DNA from: Incurvaria masculella
Taxonomy: Eukaryota; Arthropoda; Insecta; Lepidoptera; Incurvariidae
Direction of reading: 5' to 3'
NCBI GenBank assembly: GCA_946894095.1
Contig: OX335659.1
Coordinates: forward strand, 813,501-877,500
DNA: 64,000 nucleotides
This document shows positions 1-10,600 of the stretch, in pieces. The notes below the pieces were generated by a model that was not told the origin of the DNA, did no database searches, and worked only from the letters and a program-made list of their open reading frames with translations. Every line of letters starts with the position of its first letter. The first letter of the stretch is position 1. The position numbers were made by a program, and so were the translations under genes.

Positions 1-1030
1 TGAACCTCACTGAAGTTTCAATTCTAAAAGTAATTAACTAACGGAACAGTGGCCGTGAGGATATATTTTGAACTATTAACATCTTCTTATTCTAACGTTT
101 CGTTTGCCAAAATATTATAGCGTAATGTTTATAAATGCGTAGCGACACCGCGGCGGGACGGGGAGGAAGTCGCCGCTTCTTTCTGGGGTCGGCGTGTCGA
201 CATCATTCTGCATTTCTTCGCCCGCTTAACCAGCAGGCGTGTGACGAGTTACACCACGAACGATGAAAAGCCTAACAAATTCCGGACAGGCCAGACCCGC
301 AAATGGTTTCCAAAAATGTTTCCTAAAATCCCAAACATAACTGGCTAAAGCCGAATGCCTGGCAACCTTTGTCATTGCAGCTGCGGAAACAAGTACGAAA
401 TTATTCCACGAATGAATCAGTAAACGCAGCTGTCAAAATCTTCCCAGAATGCCAAAGTTTTCATCGTCCATACAAATAACAATTATTACATATGTAAACG
501 TTTAATTCCGTGGCTACTCATTCCGTGTGGCGCTGCGATCGGTTTCTAGAATGCCAAAGTAATGTCAAAGTAAATTCTTCTTCTGTTAACTCTACTGAAT
601 CCGCAATGACGGAATGTCAAGAATACATGCCCTGATGCTTAAGCCGTTAAAAAGGTACGCATAATAATTTGTTTTGTACACCTCATATTAGCATGGTTTT
701 GTGATCTTACTGGTGATTATTATAAGAGCATGTTTACGAAAGTGTCTTTGTTTCGTTAAAACCACACCCACCGTCGTGATATCTTCTTTTTCTTTTTTTT
801 TTTTTTTTTTCTCTGTGGGTAGTTGAACTTAGTGAAACGAAAAACAACTGCTGTGCGATTTATTTAATTAACAGTAAAATTAATGAACATTTTTTCATGG
901 AAATAGAACCAATGCACTAGTTAACCCTGCATACCTGTGAGTAAACCCCACTTGTCACCATAGCACCCAAACACGAACATAACCTAAAAAAATTACATTA
1001 CCTTGCGCCAACTAAGTAACTTTTGGTGAA
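1..1030. other. No gene recognised; possible LINE 5' leader and half-palindrome repeat
   Basis: AT-rich sequence with a poly(T) tract at 789-810. Positions 561-632 match one arm plus loop of the palindrome at 23249-23365. The 5' end of the downstream LINE may begin in the second half of this stretch, but no boundary is visible. Confidence 0.5.
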
Positions 1031-1804
1031 ATGTCTCAAGATATTGTGAATTATTGTCAAACAATGATGAACCAATTCGACGACAAGCTGAATGCGGCCT
1101 TGGCTGTGCAGTCACAAGCCCACTCTCACACATCAGAGGCTGCACTGTCGTCGGCGCCCGTAGTGGCAGCACCTGATCTATGTGTGCTCGCCGCCGAGTT
1201 CAACTCTTTCAAGGCCATGATGACCTCGGTGCTCGCAAGCGTTCAGGCTCAGCTGAAGGATGTTGACTCTCGCGTTGATCAACTTGAGAACCTGTCGAAA
1301 AGGAACTCTTTACTGCTGCATGGTGTACCGGAGTCCATTGACGCGAGTCCAATCGATGTCGCCTGCCAGCGATTGGGCCTTTCAGACAATTCCCAGTCAT
1401 TAGACAGCTGTTACCGAGTTGGCAAAATACAGCAGTCAAGTGAGCGGCCAAGACCGATTATGATTAACTTCACTACTCTCTCTGCTAAAAGCACAGTCTG
1501 GAACTCCAAAGCGAAATTGAAAGGCTCAGGTCTCCTGCTCACCGAGTCCCTCACCAAAAAACGGCAAGAGCTATTCTCTAAGGTACAAGATTCGTTCGAG
1601 GTTGGTTGCCGCTGGACAAATAATGGTATCATTTATGTATTACTGCGGGATGGAAATAAAAGGAGGATATTCTCGCATGAGGATCTGCAGGCAGCCGTCA
1701 TGGCCAACGGGCCCTCCACAGTCATACCCGCAAAGACCCTTGCACCCGTCCGCAGGCAACCGCCGCGGAGTGGAAAGGGAATATCTTCACCGAAACCAAA
1801 ATAA
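1031..1804 (+). CDS. LINE ORF1: nucleic-acid-binding protein of a non-LTR retrotransposon
   Basis: 257 codons. Residues ~50-95 form a likely coiled coil (FNSFKAMMTSVLASVQAQLK followed by heptad-like VDSRVDQLENL), then RNSLLLHGVPES opens an RRM-like core, seen also in LINE ORF1 proteins of the transposase-22 type (hydrophobic SLLLHGVP, later RPIMINF). The C-terminus is basic and proline-rich (RRQPPRSGKG). There is no CCHC zinc knuckle, unlike many jockey ORF1 proteins. The start ATG at 1031 follows an in-frame stop-rich leader. It is the partner of the ORF2 at 2587 on the same strand. Assignment rests on motif pattern and position; the exact clade is unclear. Confidence 0.75.
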   Translation: MSQDIVNYCQTMMNQFDDKLNAALAVQSQAHSHTSEAALSSAPVVAAPDLCVLAAEFNSFKAMMTSVLASVQAQLKDVDSRVDQLENLSKRNSLLLHGVPESIDASPIDVACQRLGLSDNSQSLDSCYRVGKIQQSSERPRPIMINFTTLSAKSTVWNSKAKLKGSGLLLTESLTKKRQELFSKVQDSFEVGCRWTNNGIIYVLLRDGNKRRIFSHEDLQAAVMANGPSTVIPAKTLAPVRRQPPRSGKGISSPKPK

Positions 1805-2586
1805 ACAGTGGCTTTTTTTTTGTTAACGCTTCGATTAGAAAACAAGACATTATCACACAACGTTTCACATAGTATTTCATCCTTATTCATGGGGTCTAAC
1901 TGTTCAATCAGAGGTTTTTAGAGCGTTTTGTACCCCGCAACATGTTTCTGTCAATTCTGTGACATTTTCAGGAAGCTATACGTTCTGTGAAATTAACTTT
2001 TTTCTCTCTGTCAACGTCTCATGACGTCATGAATCGCCTGCGTTCAATTATCTCGAGAAATAATTTATAAGCGTTTCACGTTTGTATCATTTAGATATAT
2101 TTTGTTTATTTGGCTTCGTGAAAGCAACACGTAGGACAGTTTATTCTATCTTGTTAAAGGATTGAAGTACTAAATTGAAGGATTGTTTTCATTTTGTAAT
2201 TTATTTGATACACATTATTTATTTAATGTTTATATTGTTGAATAATGTTTTGAATGTTAATTTCTCTTTTTCTTCTCATTGAACGCTGAGGTGAAAAAAA
2301 AATGACAGGCCATATGTACGAGGTTTGTTCCGGAATACTTTTTATATTTTTCAATCGGTTTTTCGTTTGTTCCGAAACCATCTTCTAATATTATTTAGTG
2401 GTTTACTCCAGGTTTAGCAGCATATTACTAAGTTACTGATTATTGATTATATTACATCTGTTTTCTATTGCTAATTTATTGTAAGTAATACTTCTGAGTT
2501 AGATTTTTTATACTTCTTTTGTTTTTTTTTTTTTTTTTTGTTAAGTACTTAACTTTTAGTTCATATTACATTTAAAATATACACTA
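1805..2586 (+). mobile_element. ORF1-ORF2 spacer of the LINE
   Basis: 782 bp of AT-rich sequence with stops in all forward frames separates the two LINE ORFs, ending in a run of about 18 T (2522-2539) shortly before ORF2. Most LINEs have overlapping or closely spaced ORFs, so this may be an insertion or an unusual layout. I recognise no other element inside it. Confidence 0.5.
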
Positions 2587-5574
2587 ATGATGGCAACTGC
2601 TTCCGATGAGTCAGACAGTTTTTATTCAATAACCGATAGTTCTATCGAGAATTCTGATATCGATCTCTTATCAGAGTCATTCCAATCGATTGACTGTAAC
2701 CAGGGTTACGAGTCCAGGACTCCACTAGATTTGAATGCGAAATTGTTACGTGAATTTAATAATACTGAACCAAATAATTTCTTAGTAGCTCACATTAACG
2801 CTCAAAGCCTCGACGCTCACAAGGATGAGTTCCTGGCAACCTTCGAAAATCTACCTCTTCACGCGATTGCAATCAGTGAGACCTGGCTAAAGCCCTCGCT
2901 TCCATCATCCTCATTTGCTATTTTAGGATATAATCTAATACGGCATGATCGACTGCGTTGCCGAGGTGGCGGAGTCGCTATTTTCCTTCGTGATGACTTT
3001 AAATACAATATTCTAGCACTGTCAGATCCTAATAGTAAAGGACCAGAATATATTATTTTAGAAGTACTGATTAAACACAATACATTTCTCTTTGCTTCAG
3101 TATACTGCCCCCCAAAAACTAACTACTTTGTCGAAATCGAGACAGTTCTGTCTTTACATTGTACTTGCTATCCTCATACTATAATTCTAGGTGACTTTAA
3201 CACCTGCCTTTTAAAAAACGACTGTCGATCCAACAAACTCCGAAATTTAGCAAATACATTGAATCTTAACTTTATTAAAACAAACCCAACTTACCATCTC
3301 CATTCTGCACATTCCTGTTTGGACCTATTGCTAGTTTCCTCTAGCAATTCTGTTTTAAAATACGGTCAAATGTCAGCCCCTGCTTTTTCTCATCACGATT
3401 TATTGTTTCTCTCATACAAAATTAAGACACCTAAGAAGAAGCCTAAAATTATATTTCAGAGAAATTTTAAAAGAATTGACATGTCTAAACTTTTGGAGGA
3501 TGCTTCTTCTGTCAACTGGGAGGTGATTCAGGACGTTGACAGTATTGACGAAAAAGTTGAAAAGTTTAACTGCTTAGTACTAGAGCTATTTGATGTGCAC
3601 GCCCCAATGAAAGGAATGAAGCTTAAACAGTTACCCTCACCCTGGATCACGGAAAGAATTCGTCGAGAAATGGCTGAAAGGGATAATTCTAAATCGATCC
3701 ATAACATCGATCCATCGGCGGATAACTGGAATGAATATAAGCATTTGCGTAATCGGTTAAACCAGAGTTGTCGCAATGCTAAAAGATGCCATATTTTTAC
3801 CAATACCTTAAATTGTAACGACAATAACCTATGGAAGTTTTTAAGATCAGTGGGCGCTTATGGGGATACAAAATCGGTTATTGAATCCGATATTGACCTT
3901 AATATTTTAAACAAACATTTCGCTGCTTCACCGGTAATACTAGGCGAAGACGCTACACTAGAGGCAGTTGATGAAGTAAACAAGGATGATCAAATTATTA
4001 TACCTAACTTTGAATTTTCGATAGTCTCTCAGGAAGAAGTAAAAACAGCCCTCACTGCCATTAAATCTAAATCGGTCGGTGCAGATGGAATCAATATTTT
4101 GATGCTTTCAATGATATTAAACGTTATTTTACCAATCCTTACTCACATATTTAACGCATCATTAAGCAAGGGTAAATTTCCTGACATTTGGAAAAGAGCC
4201 TTTATACTACCACTGCCCAAAATCCCAAAACCATCTCAACCTTCACACTTTCGGCCCATCTCAATTCTTCCTGTACTGTCTAAAGTGCTGGAGCGGCTGG
4301 TGCAGGTACAAGTTTCAAATTTTCTGGTTTCGTATAACCTTCATGACCCATACCGATCCGGTTTCCGGCCCTCTCACAGTACAACCACCGCTCTGCTAAA
4401 GATAACAGAGGATGTAAGAAGTGCTATGAATGATCGAAAAGTAACTGTACTGGCTCTGTTAGACTTTAGCAGCGCATTTAATTCAGTAAACTTTTCTATA
4501 TTATTGGCTCGGCTCCGTTCCCTAAAAATGTCAGACGTAGTAATTACGTGGTTCTCTAGTTATCTGTTGGAGCGTAAGCAGAGCGTAAAAAAATCCAATG
4601 ATGTTTCTGATTGGGCTGCGCTTGATTCAGGTGTCCCACAGGGAAGCGTACTGTCGCCGCTTTTGTTTTCACTGTTTATCAGACCCATAACTCGTCATCT
4701 AATTGCCCGATATCACATGTATGCCGACGATCTCCAAATTTACATTTCATCTAGCCCAGAAGCAATCAATGATGCAGTCCTTAAATTAAATGAAGATCTT
4801 CGAAAAGTTTGCTTGTGGGCTAAACGATTTGGAGTTTTAATTAACCCTACAAAAACACAGGCTATAATTATTGGAGGCCGCAAATTAATGTCTAAGATGG
4901 ATATGTCGATTGTTTTACCCGTTGTGGTAGATGGAACGGCAATTGAATATTTTAAAAAGGTAAAAAATTTAGGTTTGATAATCGACCAACACATGGAATG
5001 GCACGAACACATTAATGCTGTCTCTCGTAGAGTGTTTTTCAGTCTCCATTCTCTTAAAAAAATGCAAAATTATCTACCTAGATTAATTAAAATTAAACTG
5101 GCCCAAGCTTTTATTCTCCCCCTTCTGGATTATGGGGACATTTGTTTTCTCGACCTAAAAAGTGAATTAATCAATAAACTGGAACGGCTACAGAACGCTT
5201 GTATCCGCTACATTTATAACATCCGTAAATACGACCATATCACCCCATTTAGGCAAAAGTTAGGATGGTTAAAGATACCTGAGCGGAGGAATTTGCATTT
5301 ACTTAGTTTGGTCTTTAAAATCTTACATAATCCCGACTCTCCCGGTTATCTAAGTGAAATGCTTTTTCCCCTCAGTGACCACGGCCTCTCATTGCGTTCG
5401 TGTGATAAGCGTCTGCTTCGAATACCTGAGCACTGCTCCAACTTCATGACACGTTCCTTTTCAGTTCAAGCCCCTCGCCTTTGGAACGAATTACCGTCTG
5501 ACATACGCGACTCTGAAACCTTATATATTTTCAAAGTTCGTTTAAAAAAGTACTATCTCCAGAGTTACATCTGA
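2587..5574 (+). CDS. LINE ORF2: endonuclease-reverse transcriptase (jockey/CR1 group)
   Basis: 995 codons without interruption. The N-terminal apurinic-type endonuclease shows HIN at ~70, SETW at ~97-100, RGGGVAIF at ~127, GDFN at ~202-205 and SHHD at ~268-271, i.e. the catalytic Asn, Glu, Asp and His set. The reverse transcriptase follows with FRPISILPVLSKVLERL, GFRPSHSTTTALL, LDFSSAFNSVN, SGVPQGSVLSPLLF and the catalytic YADD at ~712-715, then the C-terminal region with PLLDYGDICF and RLQNACIRYI usual for CR1/jockey-like elements. It nicks target DNA and primes reverse transcription of its own RNA. All catalytic residues are present, so the copy could be competent. Subclade not resolved. 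Confidence 0.93.
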   Translation: MMATASDESDSFYSITDSSIENSDIDLLSESFQSIDCNQGYESRTPLDLNAKLLREFNNTEPNNFLVAHINAQSLDAHKDEFLATFENLPLHAIAISETWLKPSLPSSSFAILGYNLIRHDRLRCRGGGVAIFLRDDFKYNILALSDPNSKGPEYIILEVLIKHNTFLFASVYCPPKTNYFVEIETVLSLHCTCYPHTIILGDFNTCLLKNDCRSNKLRNLANTLNLNFIKTNPTYHLHSAHSCLDLLLVSSSNSVLKYGQMSAPAFSHHDLLFLSYKIKTPKKKPKIIFQRNFKRIDMSKLLEDASSVNWEVIQDVDSIDEKVEKFNCLVLELFDVHAPMKGMKLKQLPSPWITERIRREMAERDNSKSIHNIDPSADNWNEYKHLRNRLNQSCRNAKRCHIFTNTLNCNDNNLWKFLRSVGAYGDTKSVIESDIDLNILNKHFAASPVILGEDATLEAVDEVNKDDQIIIPNFEFSIVSQEEVKTALTAIKSKSVGADGINILMLSMILNVILPILTHIFNASLSKGKFPDIWKRAFILPLPKIPKPSQPSHFRPISILPVLSKVLERLVQVQVSNFLVSYNLHDPYRSGFRPSHSTTTALLKITEDVRSAMNDRKVTVLALLDFSSAFNSVNFSILLARLRSLKMSDVVITWFSSYLLERKQSVKKSNDVSDWAALDSGVPQGSVLSPLLFSLFIRPITRHLIARYHMYADDLQIYISSSPEAINDAVLKLNEDLRKVCLWAKRFGVLINPTKTQAIIIGGRKLMSKMDMSIVLPVVVDGTAIEYFKKVKNLGLIIDQHMEWHEHINAVSRRVFFSLHSLKKMQNYLPRLIKIKLAQAFILPLLDYGDICFLDLKSELINKLERLQNACIRYIYNIRKYDHITPFRQKLGWLKIPERRNLHLLSLVFKILHNPDSPGYLSEMLFPLSDHGLSLRSCDKRLLRIPEHCSNFMTRSFSVQAPRLWNELPSDIRDSETLYIFKVRLKKYYLQSYI

Positions 5575-5920
5575 CCTACCTCAATATCGATCTAGTTGTT
5601 GCCTTCGGTTGGTGTGTATTTTTGATCTGCTTGCGCCTTGTATGCCTGATTTATGATTTATGATGTTTGTTAAAATTATGTTTCTTTTAGTTTTAAATTG
5701 TCGCATGTTTTAATCTTAAGTTAATGCTTACTTCACTTATTCACCTACCTAAATTATGTTGTTAAATCTAATGGGTGGCCAGGAAGAGATTGCCTCAAGG
5801 CAATATGGTGGCCCATTAGATGAAACGAACACTTGTTCAATTATGTTAAGTCTACTCTAAGAATGTATGTATAAGTTTCATCTAATAAACAGTTTATTAT
5901 TATTATTATTATTATTGATA
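5575..5920 (+). mobile_element. LINE 3' untranslated region and (TTA)n tail
   Basis: After the ORF2 stop comes ~345 bp of AT-rich 3' UTR containing a strong stem-loop at 5766-5821, then taataaacag and a (TTA)n/(ATT)n microsatellite at about 5892-5917. Short-repeat tails rather than poly(A) are usual in CR1-like elements. The sequence directly after the tail belongs to a SINE, so the element abuts or entered it. I could not find a convincing target duplication. Confidence 0.75.
5766..5821 (+). promoter_or_regulatory. LINE 3' stem-loop, probable reverse-transcriptase recognition structure
   Basis: Outer arms ATCTAATGGG (5766-5775) and CCCATTAGAT (5812-5821) pair perfectly. Inside, ATTGCC (5789-5794) pairs with GGCAAT (5799-5804). 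Similar 3' hairpins are bound by the RT of several LINE clades; function here is inferred. Confidence 0.6.
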
Positions 5921-6250
5921 TAAGCCCAAAATACCGAAATCCTAAAATTATATAGGGTCATTCCAGGACCTACCCTTAATGAGCACGGCTATATTGAACT
6001 GGATGGAAAACACGGACACTTATTTATTGACGTTTCGACCTTATTTTCATCCAATGAGATGGTACCAACCCAGGCGGGTATAACCCTATCATCTTATATA
6101 GGAACTCTGAAATAACTCGCAATCGTTACGAAATACACTTATCCAACTCAGACAGAGAAATAAAGTGGGGCATGACCGGCGCGAGGAATTGTACCTATAA
6201 CCTCTTTTATGAAAGGCAAGTCCCTACATGACGATCTAAAGTTGCTACCT
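5918..6250 (-). mobile_element. tRNA-headed SINE, decayed near full-length copy
   Basis: Reads on the minus strand. The 3' part (gatataagccc ... ccaggacctaccc ... tggatggaaaacacggaca) begins directly after the LINE tail. The body (cgggcgggt-like block, 6075-6090) and diverged head follow to about 6250. Recognised by comparison with the cleaner copy at 45925-46320. Confidence 0.65.
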
Positions 6251-6307
6251 TACTAACAATCGCGAAGTTTATATACGTTTATTCCAGCAAATTAATGTTT
6301 ACTCATA

Positions 6308-6866
6308 GTATTCCGGGAGGTCACGACATTTTTGGTCACGATAAGGTAAATGGCTGAATCTGGGTTCACATGTTAGAGACCAACCCTCTGATGCTAAATA
6401 TGTCGGTCTGCCTGCGCCAAGTGGTTGAGTTTTCTAGACTGGCTATATAAAATAGATGCTGATATTTTCCTGCTGATGAATATACTGATTATCTGGAAAC
6501 ATTGATTTATATTAATTATACAACAATAACCAGACGGTTACTTAATTAAATACTTAAATATACCTAAAGTTATATCTGTAACCTGAATCGCCTATAACTA
6601 CTAAATTCAACCAAAGATTTGTTCAGTTTTTGTATTGCTAGGCAAGTATGTATTGATACTTTCATGCTTCGTGATTTGCATCCATTTACCTTATCATATG
6701 TATTTTTAGTCACCATAACTACTTTTTCAGGCGCCTTAGTAACGCAACCACTTCGAGCAGGCAGACTGACACATCTAGCTTCAGAGGGTTGTACTCTATC
6801 CCGTGAACCCAGTTTCAGCCATTTACGTTATCGTTACCATTTTTGTCGCGACCTCCTAGTCTATAG
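6308..6866 (+). mobile_element. Long-inverted-repeat (fold-back) DNA element, full-length copy
   Basis: About 550 bp bounded by inverted repeats of over 100 bp: gggaggtcacgaca...aaatggctgaatctgggttca at the left and the complement of aggaggtcgcgacaaaaatg...aaatggctgaaactgggttc at the right. There is no ORF of its own; the 101-residue ORF at 6619 is repeat sequence. Related copies are at 20712-20850, 35672-36220 and 36722-37400. Confidence 0.8.
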
Positions 6867-7399
6867 GTACGGAGTATTAAAATCGAACTTGAGCTCTATT
6901 GTTACGGAAAAAGCATCGGTTTAGTGGACACCCAATTTGTGACCTATATGCATGTTACGGTTAAAGTTAGAGTGGAGGCCGCCAATATGGACGCCGGCTC
7001 GTAAAAGTGCGTTTTGGCAACGGCCTACCCCCAGCCCGCTGGCCCCGAGCCACGGCTCCGCCTAATGCGTACAATTACCAGCCCATTATATACTTTTCTT
7101 TTGTAGTTACTCCGTGCGCTCGGCCCTGCCAAATAATTCCTGTTTATCGGCCGAAATCTGGTAATAAATCGACGAGAATACCCGAACACTCTCACCGTGG
7201 AATGTAATGCCGAACTAATTTAATTTTATCTTCAATCGCGGAATAAAGGCGGCGCTGTTATTAATTTTGTTTCAGAAGAACTCAAATATTTAACTCACTT
7301 AAAGTATGAGGCTGGATTATGCAGACAACCTTTAAATAATATAGCCGACTTTAGTGAGCCACTCAAGGCTCAATCGAGTTTAAATCACGAGTTGTTTTA
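6867..7399. other. No gene recognised
   Basis: Unassigned sequence with a modest GC-rich patch at 6970-7080. The 66-codon ORF at 7007 has no recognisable motif. Confidence 0.5.
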
Positions 7400-7690
7400 T
7401 TAAGGTGGGCCTTCCCAGCCCAACTCTCCATACAAACGTGGATCATGCGCATATTTTTTGTCGGGGATTCCAAATTATAATCAAAAGCGGTCTATTTGAT
7501 CGAACTAGATGCTTGATAACAATTGGCTTTGTAAAATGTTGTTAGGTTTCCAAGTTATAAAGCCCGAAAGTTCAAATTCGCGTTTTACGAAATAAGTTTG
7601 GACGTGCATTACTCAACGATTAAATAAAAAAAAATAAAAAATCTAAGTCATTAAGCCTAGCTTGTTCATGATTTTTAATAATCCTCAAAA
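7400..7690 (+). mobile_element. TTAA-flanked MITE, left-end fragment
   Basis: Starts TTAAGGTGGGCC at 7400 and follows the 27156 copy through gatcgaactagatg...tgataac...ttgtaaaatgt before homology fades near 7690. The right end is missing. Confidence 0.65.
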
Positions 7691-10600
7691 AATAGGTTCC
7701 TTTAGTTTAAATGTGAGCCTTAAAATTAACCCACATATGATAAATGTATAGACAAATTGTCCATATTATCGCACGCGAGTGGCGTAGTGCCACACAGTCC
7801 GAACATTCTCACCGAGCGTAAATGATCTTCCGAATTGCATTCGCCAATTCAGCACCCTCCAGTACATCTGCAACTATTTAAGTTGGGTTGATACTGTTAG
7901 AAAATTGGCGAAATCGAATCTCATAGTAGGCGCATATCTACAGTACCTTAAGAGTGCTTACAAGACGGGCTTAAGGCCCTGGTACTAGCCAAATCGCAAA
8001 GTTAGACGAGGCACCCCAAGTTAACTAACTAAGTCTGACGATTATAGGTGTCATTCTTACAATGTATGATTCCTTGTCTATTAATCAACCTATTTTCGTT
8101 AATGTATGTTACTTTTTTCTATACAAAATACATTGCGGAAACGGTGTCCATTTCCGAACTTTTTTGACTAAATGTAGAAATCTAATAGCAAATGGAATGT
8201 TTTGTTTATGCATATATGCTGTTTTTGCTTATATCTAGAAATCGAATTACTTTCAGATTTCTAATGAGAAAAATCAACTTTTTTTTTTTTCTTATTATTT
8301 AAATAAATGATGGAATCAAAAAATATTAACAATCCATTATCAGTCTGGAGTTCTATTTGGATTTTCTGAATCGTTTCACTACATATTATTACATTTGTTA
8401 AAAAGTGCATTTGTATGGCGCGAGTAGTTGGCCAGTCCTAGCGCCTTAACTATTTCACGTACTCTTGCTTCACCATCAGAAGTAAGTACATATCTTCTTT
8501 TTCTTTATGTCATTTCTGTAGAACAATATCGATTTATTATTTTACGTTTACGGATAAACAGTGTTCAGCTTACTTACTTAGCTCGACGATTCGTTCACCA
8601 TGCTGTGGACATCATCAGGATTCGCGACGAGACCTGGAGGACCACTGACGCTTCGTCCAGCCTGATGTCAATGATGATGACTGATGTCATGAAACAATAT
8701 CGATTGTTTTAATCAACTAAATTCTTGCAAAATCAATACATACGTCGAAATTATATAGTCGATGCCCATCACTCCACCCACGTTGAGGTCAGACAAAAAA
8801 AATTTTCTTTTTCCCCAACTATAGCACAGTACCGTAATTAGCAAAGTACACTCGCAAATCGCAAACGCGCCATAAGGAACATAGCTCCATCCATTTTAAA
8901 GTTGACTCTGTGTATCTTTACATTCTAAATCAATGATTTTTGTCATTGTAATCTAGTTAATATGAGGTCGAAATACAAATAATATGTAGTCGGTTTCACC
9001 CTATCGTTCCTTAAATTTTAAATATCGCATGCCGTCGATGCCACATTGTATTTATCGTGTATTAGCTTTTGAGCCCGGTGTTGGCTCTAGGTATGTCTTG
9101 CAACGCACCTATGTAGTGCACTATCGCTGTGCCCATCACCCTGTCCTCCGATGTACATGGTATATGAAAGTAGGCACATATCTATTCATCTTTAAACTTA
9201 ATATAGTATTTTTTTCTTCACTGTGTCTAATAAATTTTAAGTTAGAGTTTAAAAGGTAAAAAAATAATGTCTAGGTATTAATATTAATACTGTGCTATGT
9301 TACCTGTCAGTATGTGTAATTAATTGCAATAAGAGGAATAAACGAATTGTTATTATTATTTTTATTTTCTCGCCACCTGGTGCTCGCTACACGGACAGGT
9401 GCAGAGACACGTGTCACCCCATTGCATCCGATGCCTTTCGTTCGATAGCGCACCTTATCGAGCTAGCACGTGGCGCGGACGGAAAGCGATTCCGTAGCTG
9501 CGAAATTCAATCAGCTTCTCATTCTGTTGGACAATTTCTGTGGATGTCTGTCGAGTCAGATGCTCGACGTGAGTTCAGTGTTCGTTTTTTTGACTCGTTG
9601 AAATATCGGAAAGCAGCTATCGGGATGCATCCGGGATAGGTTAGGGAAACCTCACAAACATTTTGATAACCAGGGTTTTCGCAGCCGTTGAAAACTTTCA
9701 AAACCCCACGGGTAAATGAAAATAAATTAATGTTTAGCTTACTCTTAGCCTGAATTTTGGGATTAATAATTAAATTATTTTTAGATGTTTTGCTTAGTAT
9801 GTGCTCTCAGGATATGTGTAGTATTCAATAAAACATATGGGACATGACTGATATGACTTCTTGCTATGTAACCGAGTTACCCGGCTCTGCCAGGGTTAAT
9901 GTCGTTGTGGACTGATGTTGGGCTGAATTATTTCCTGAATACAAAGTAGCCAACAGGGCTGGTCCACGGTAACACATAATAGTTTCCATTTATGTTATTA
10001 GTGGAAGAAATGTGTATGAAATCATGCTTCGAACTTTTTCAAGATTTTTTAAAGCCATGTCCCTGCCAAATCTTCCTGCACTGGCACTGCTACTTTGTAA
10101 TGGATAGGACACGAACACGTTTTTTTTGCCGCTTTGAGAATCCTTTCTCCAATGAATTTACTTGCAAATAATGAAACCATTTTTAACAATTTTAAATATT
10201 TGCTCTATCAATGTTAATTAAACATTCACGTATTCGGTATTATAGAATCTATGAAAATATATTTTTCATATCTATTGAACTAATTTGTACAGGTTATTTG
10301 AATGAATATCACCAATCAGATAAATTTACATTTTTGGATATTTTGAGGTAATTTTCATCTAAATCAGATTTTTTGTTCCCACGTATCATTTTTATGACCG
10401 ACAGACAGATTTACACTAGGGTGATTGGATAGTGGTTCATTGTTCGAAGTTCTTGCGACGGAACACTAAACCAACTTATCTCAAGAACAAAGCACGAAAA
10501 CACATGTGGTCCAAAGTACGCGCACGTTCACATGCACTAGGAACTGCAGTCGCAAGACCATTTGTAGGTGCGATCTCGAACAGGGGTTATCCATTACGAG

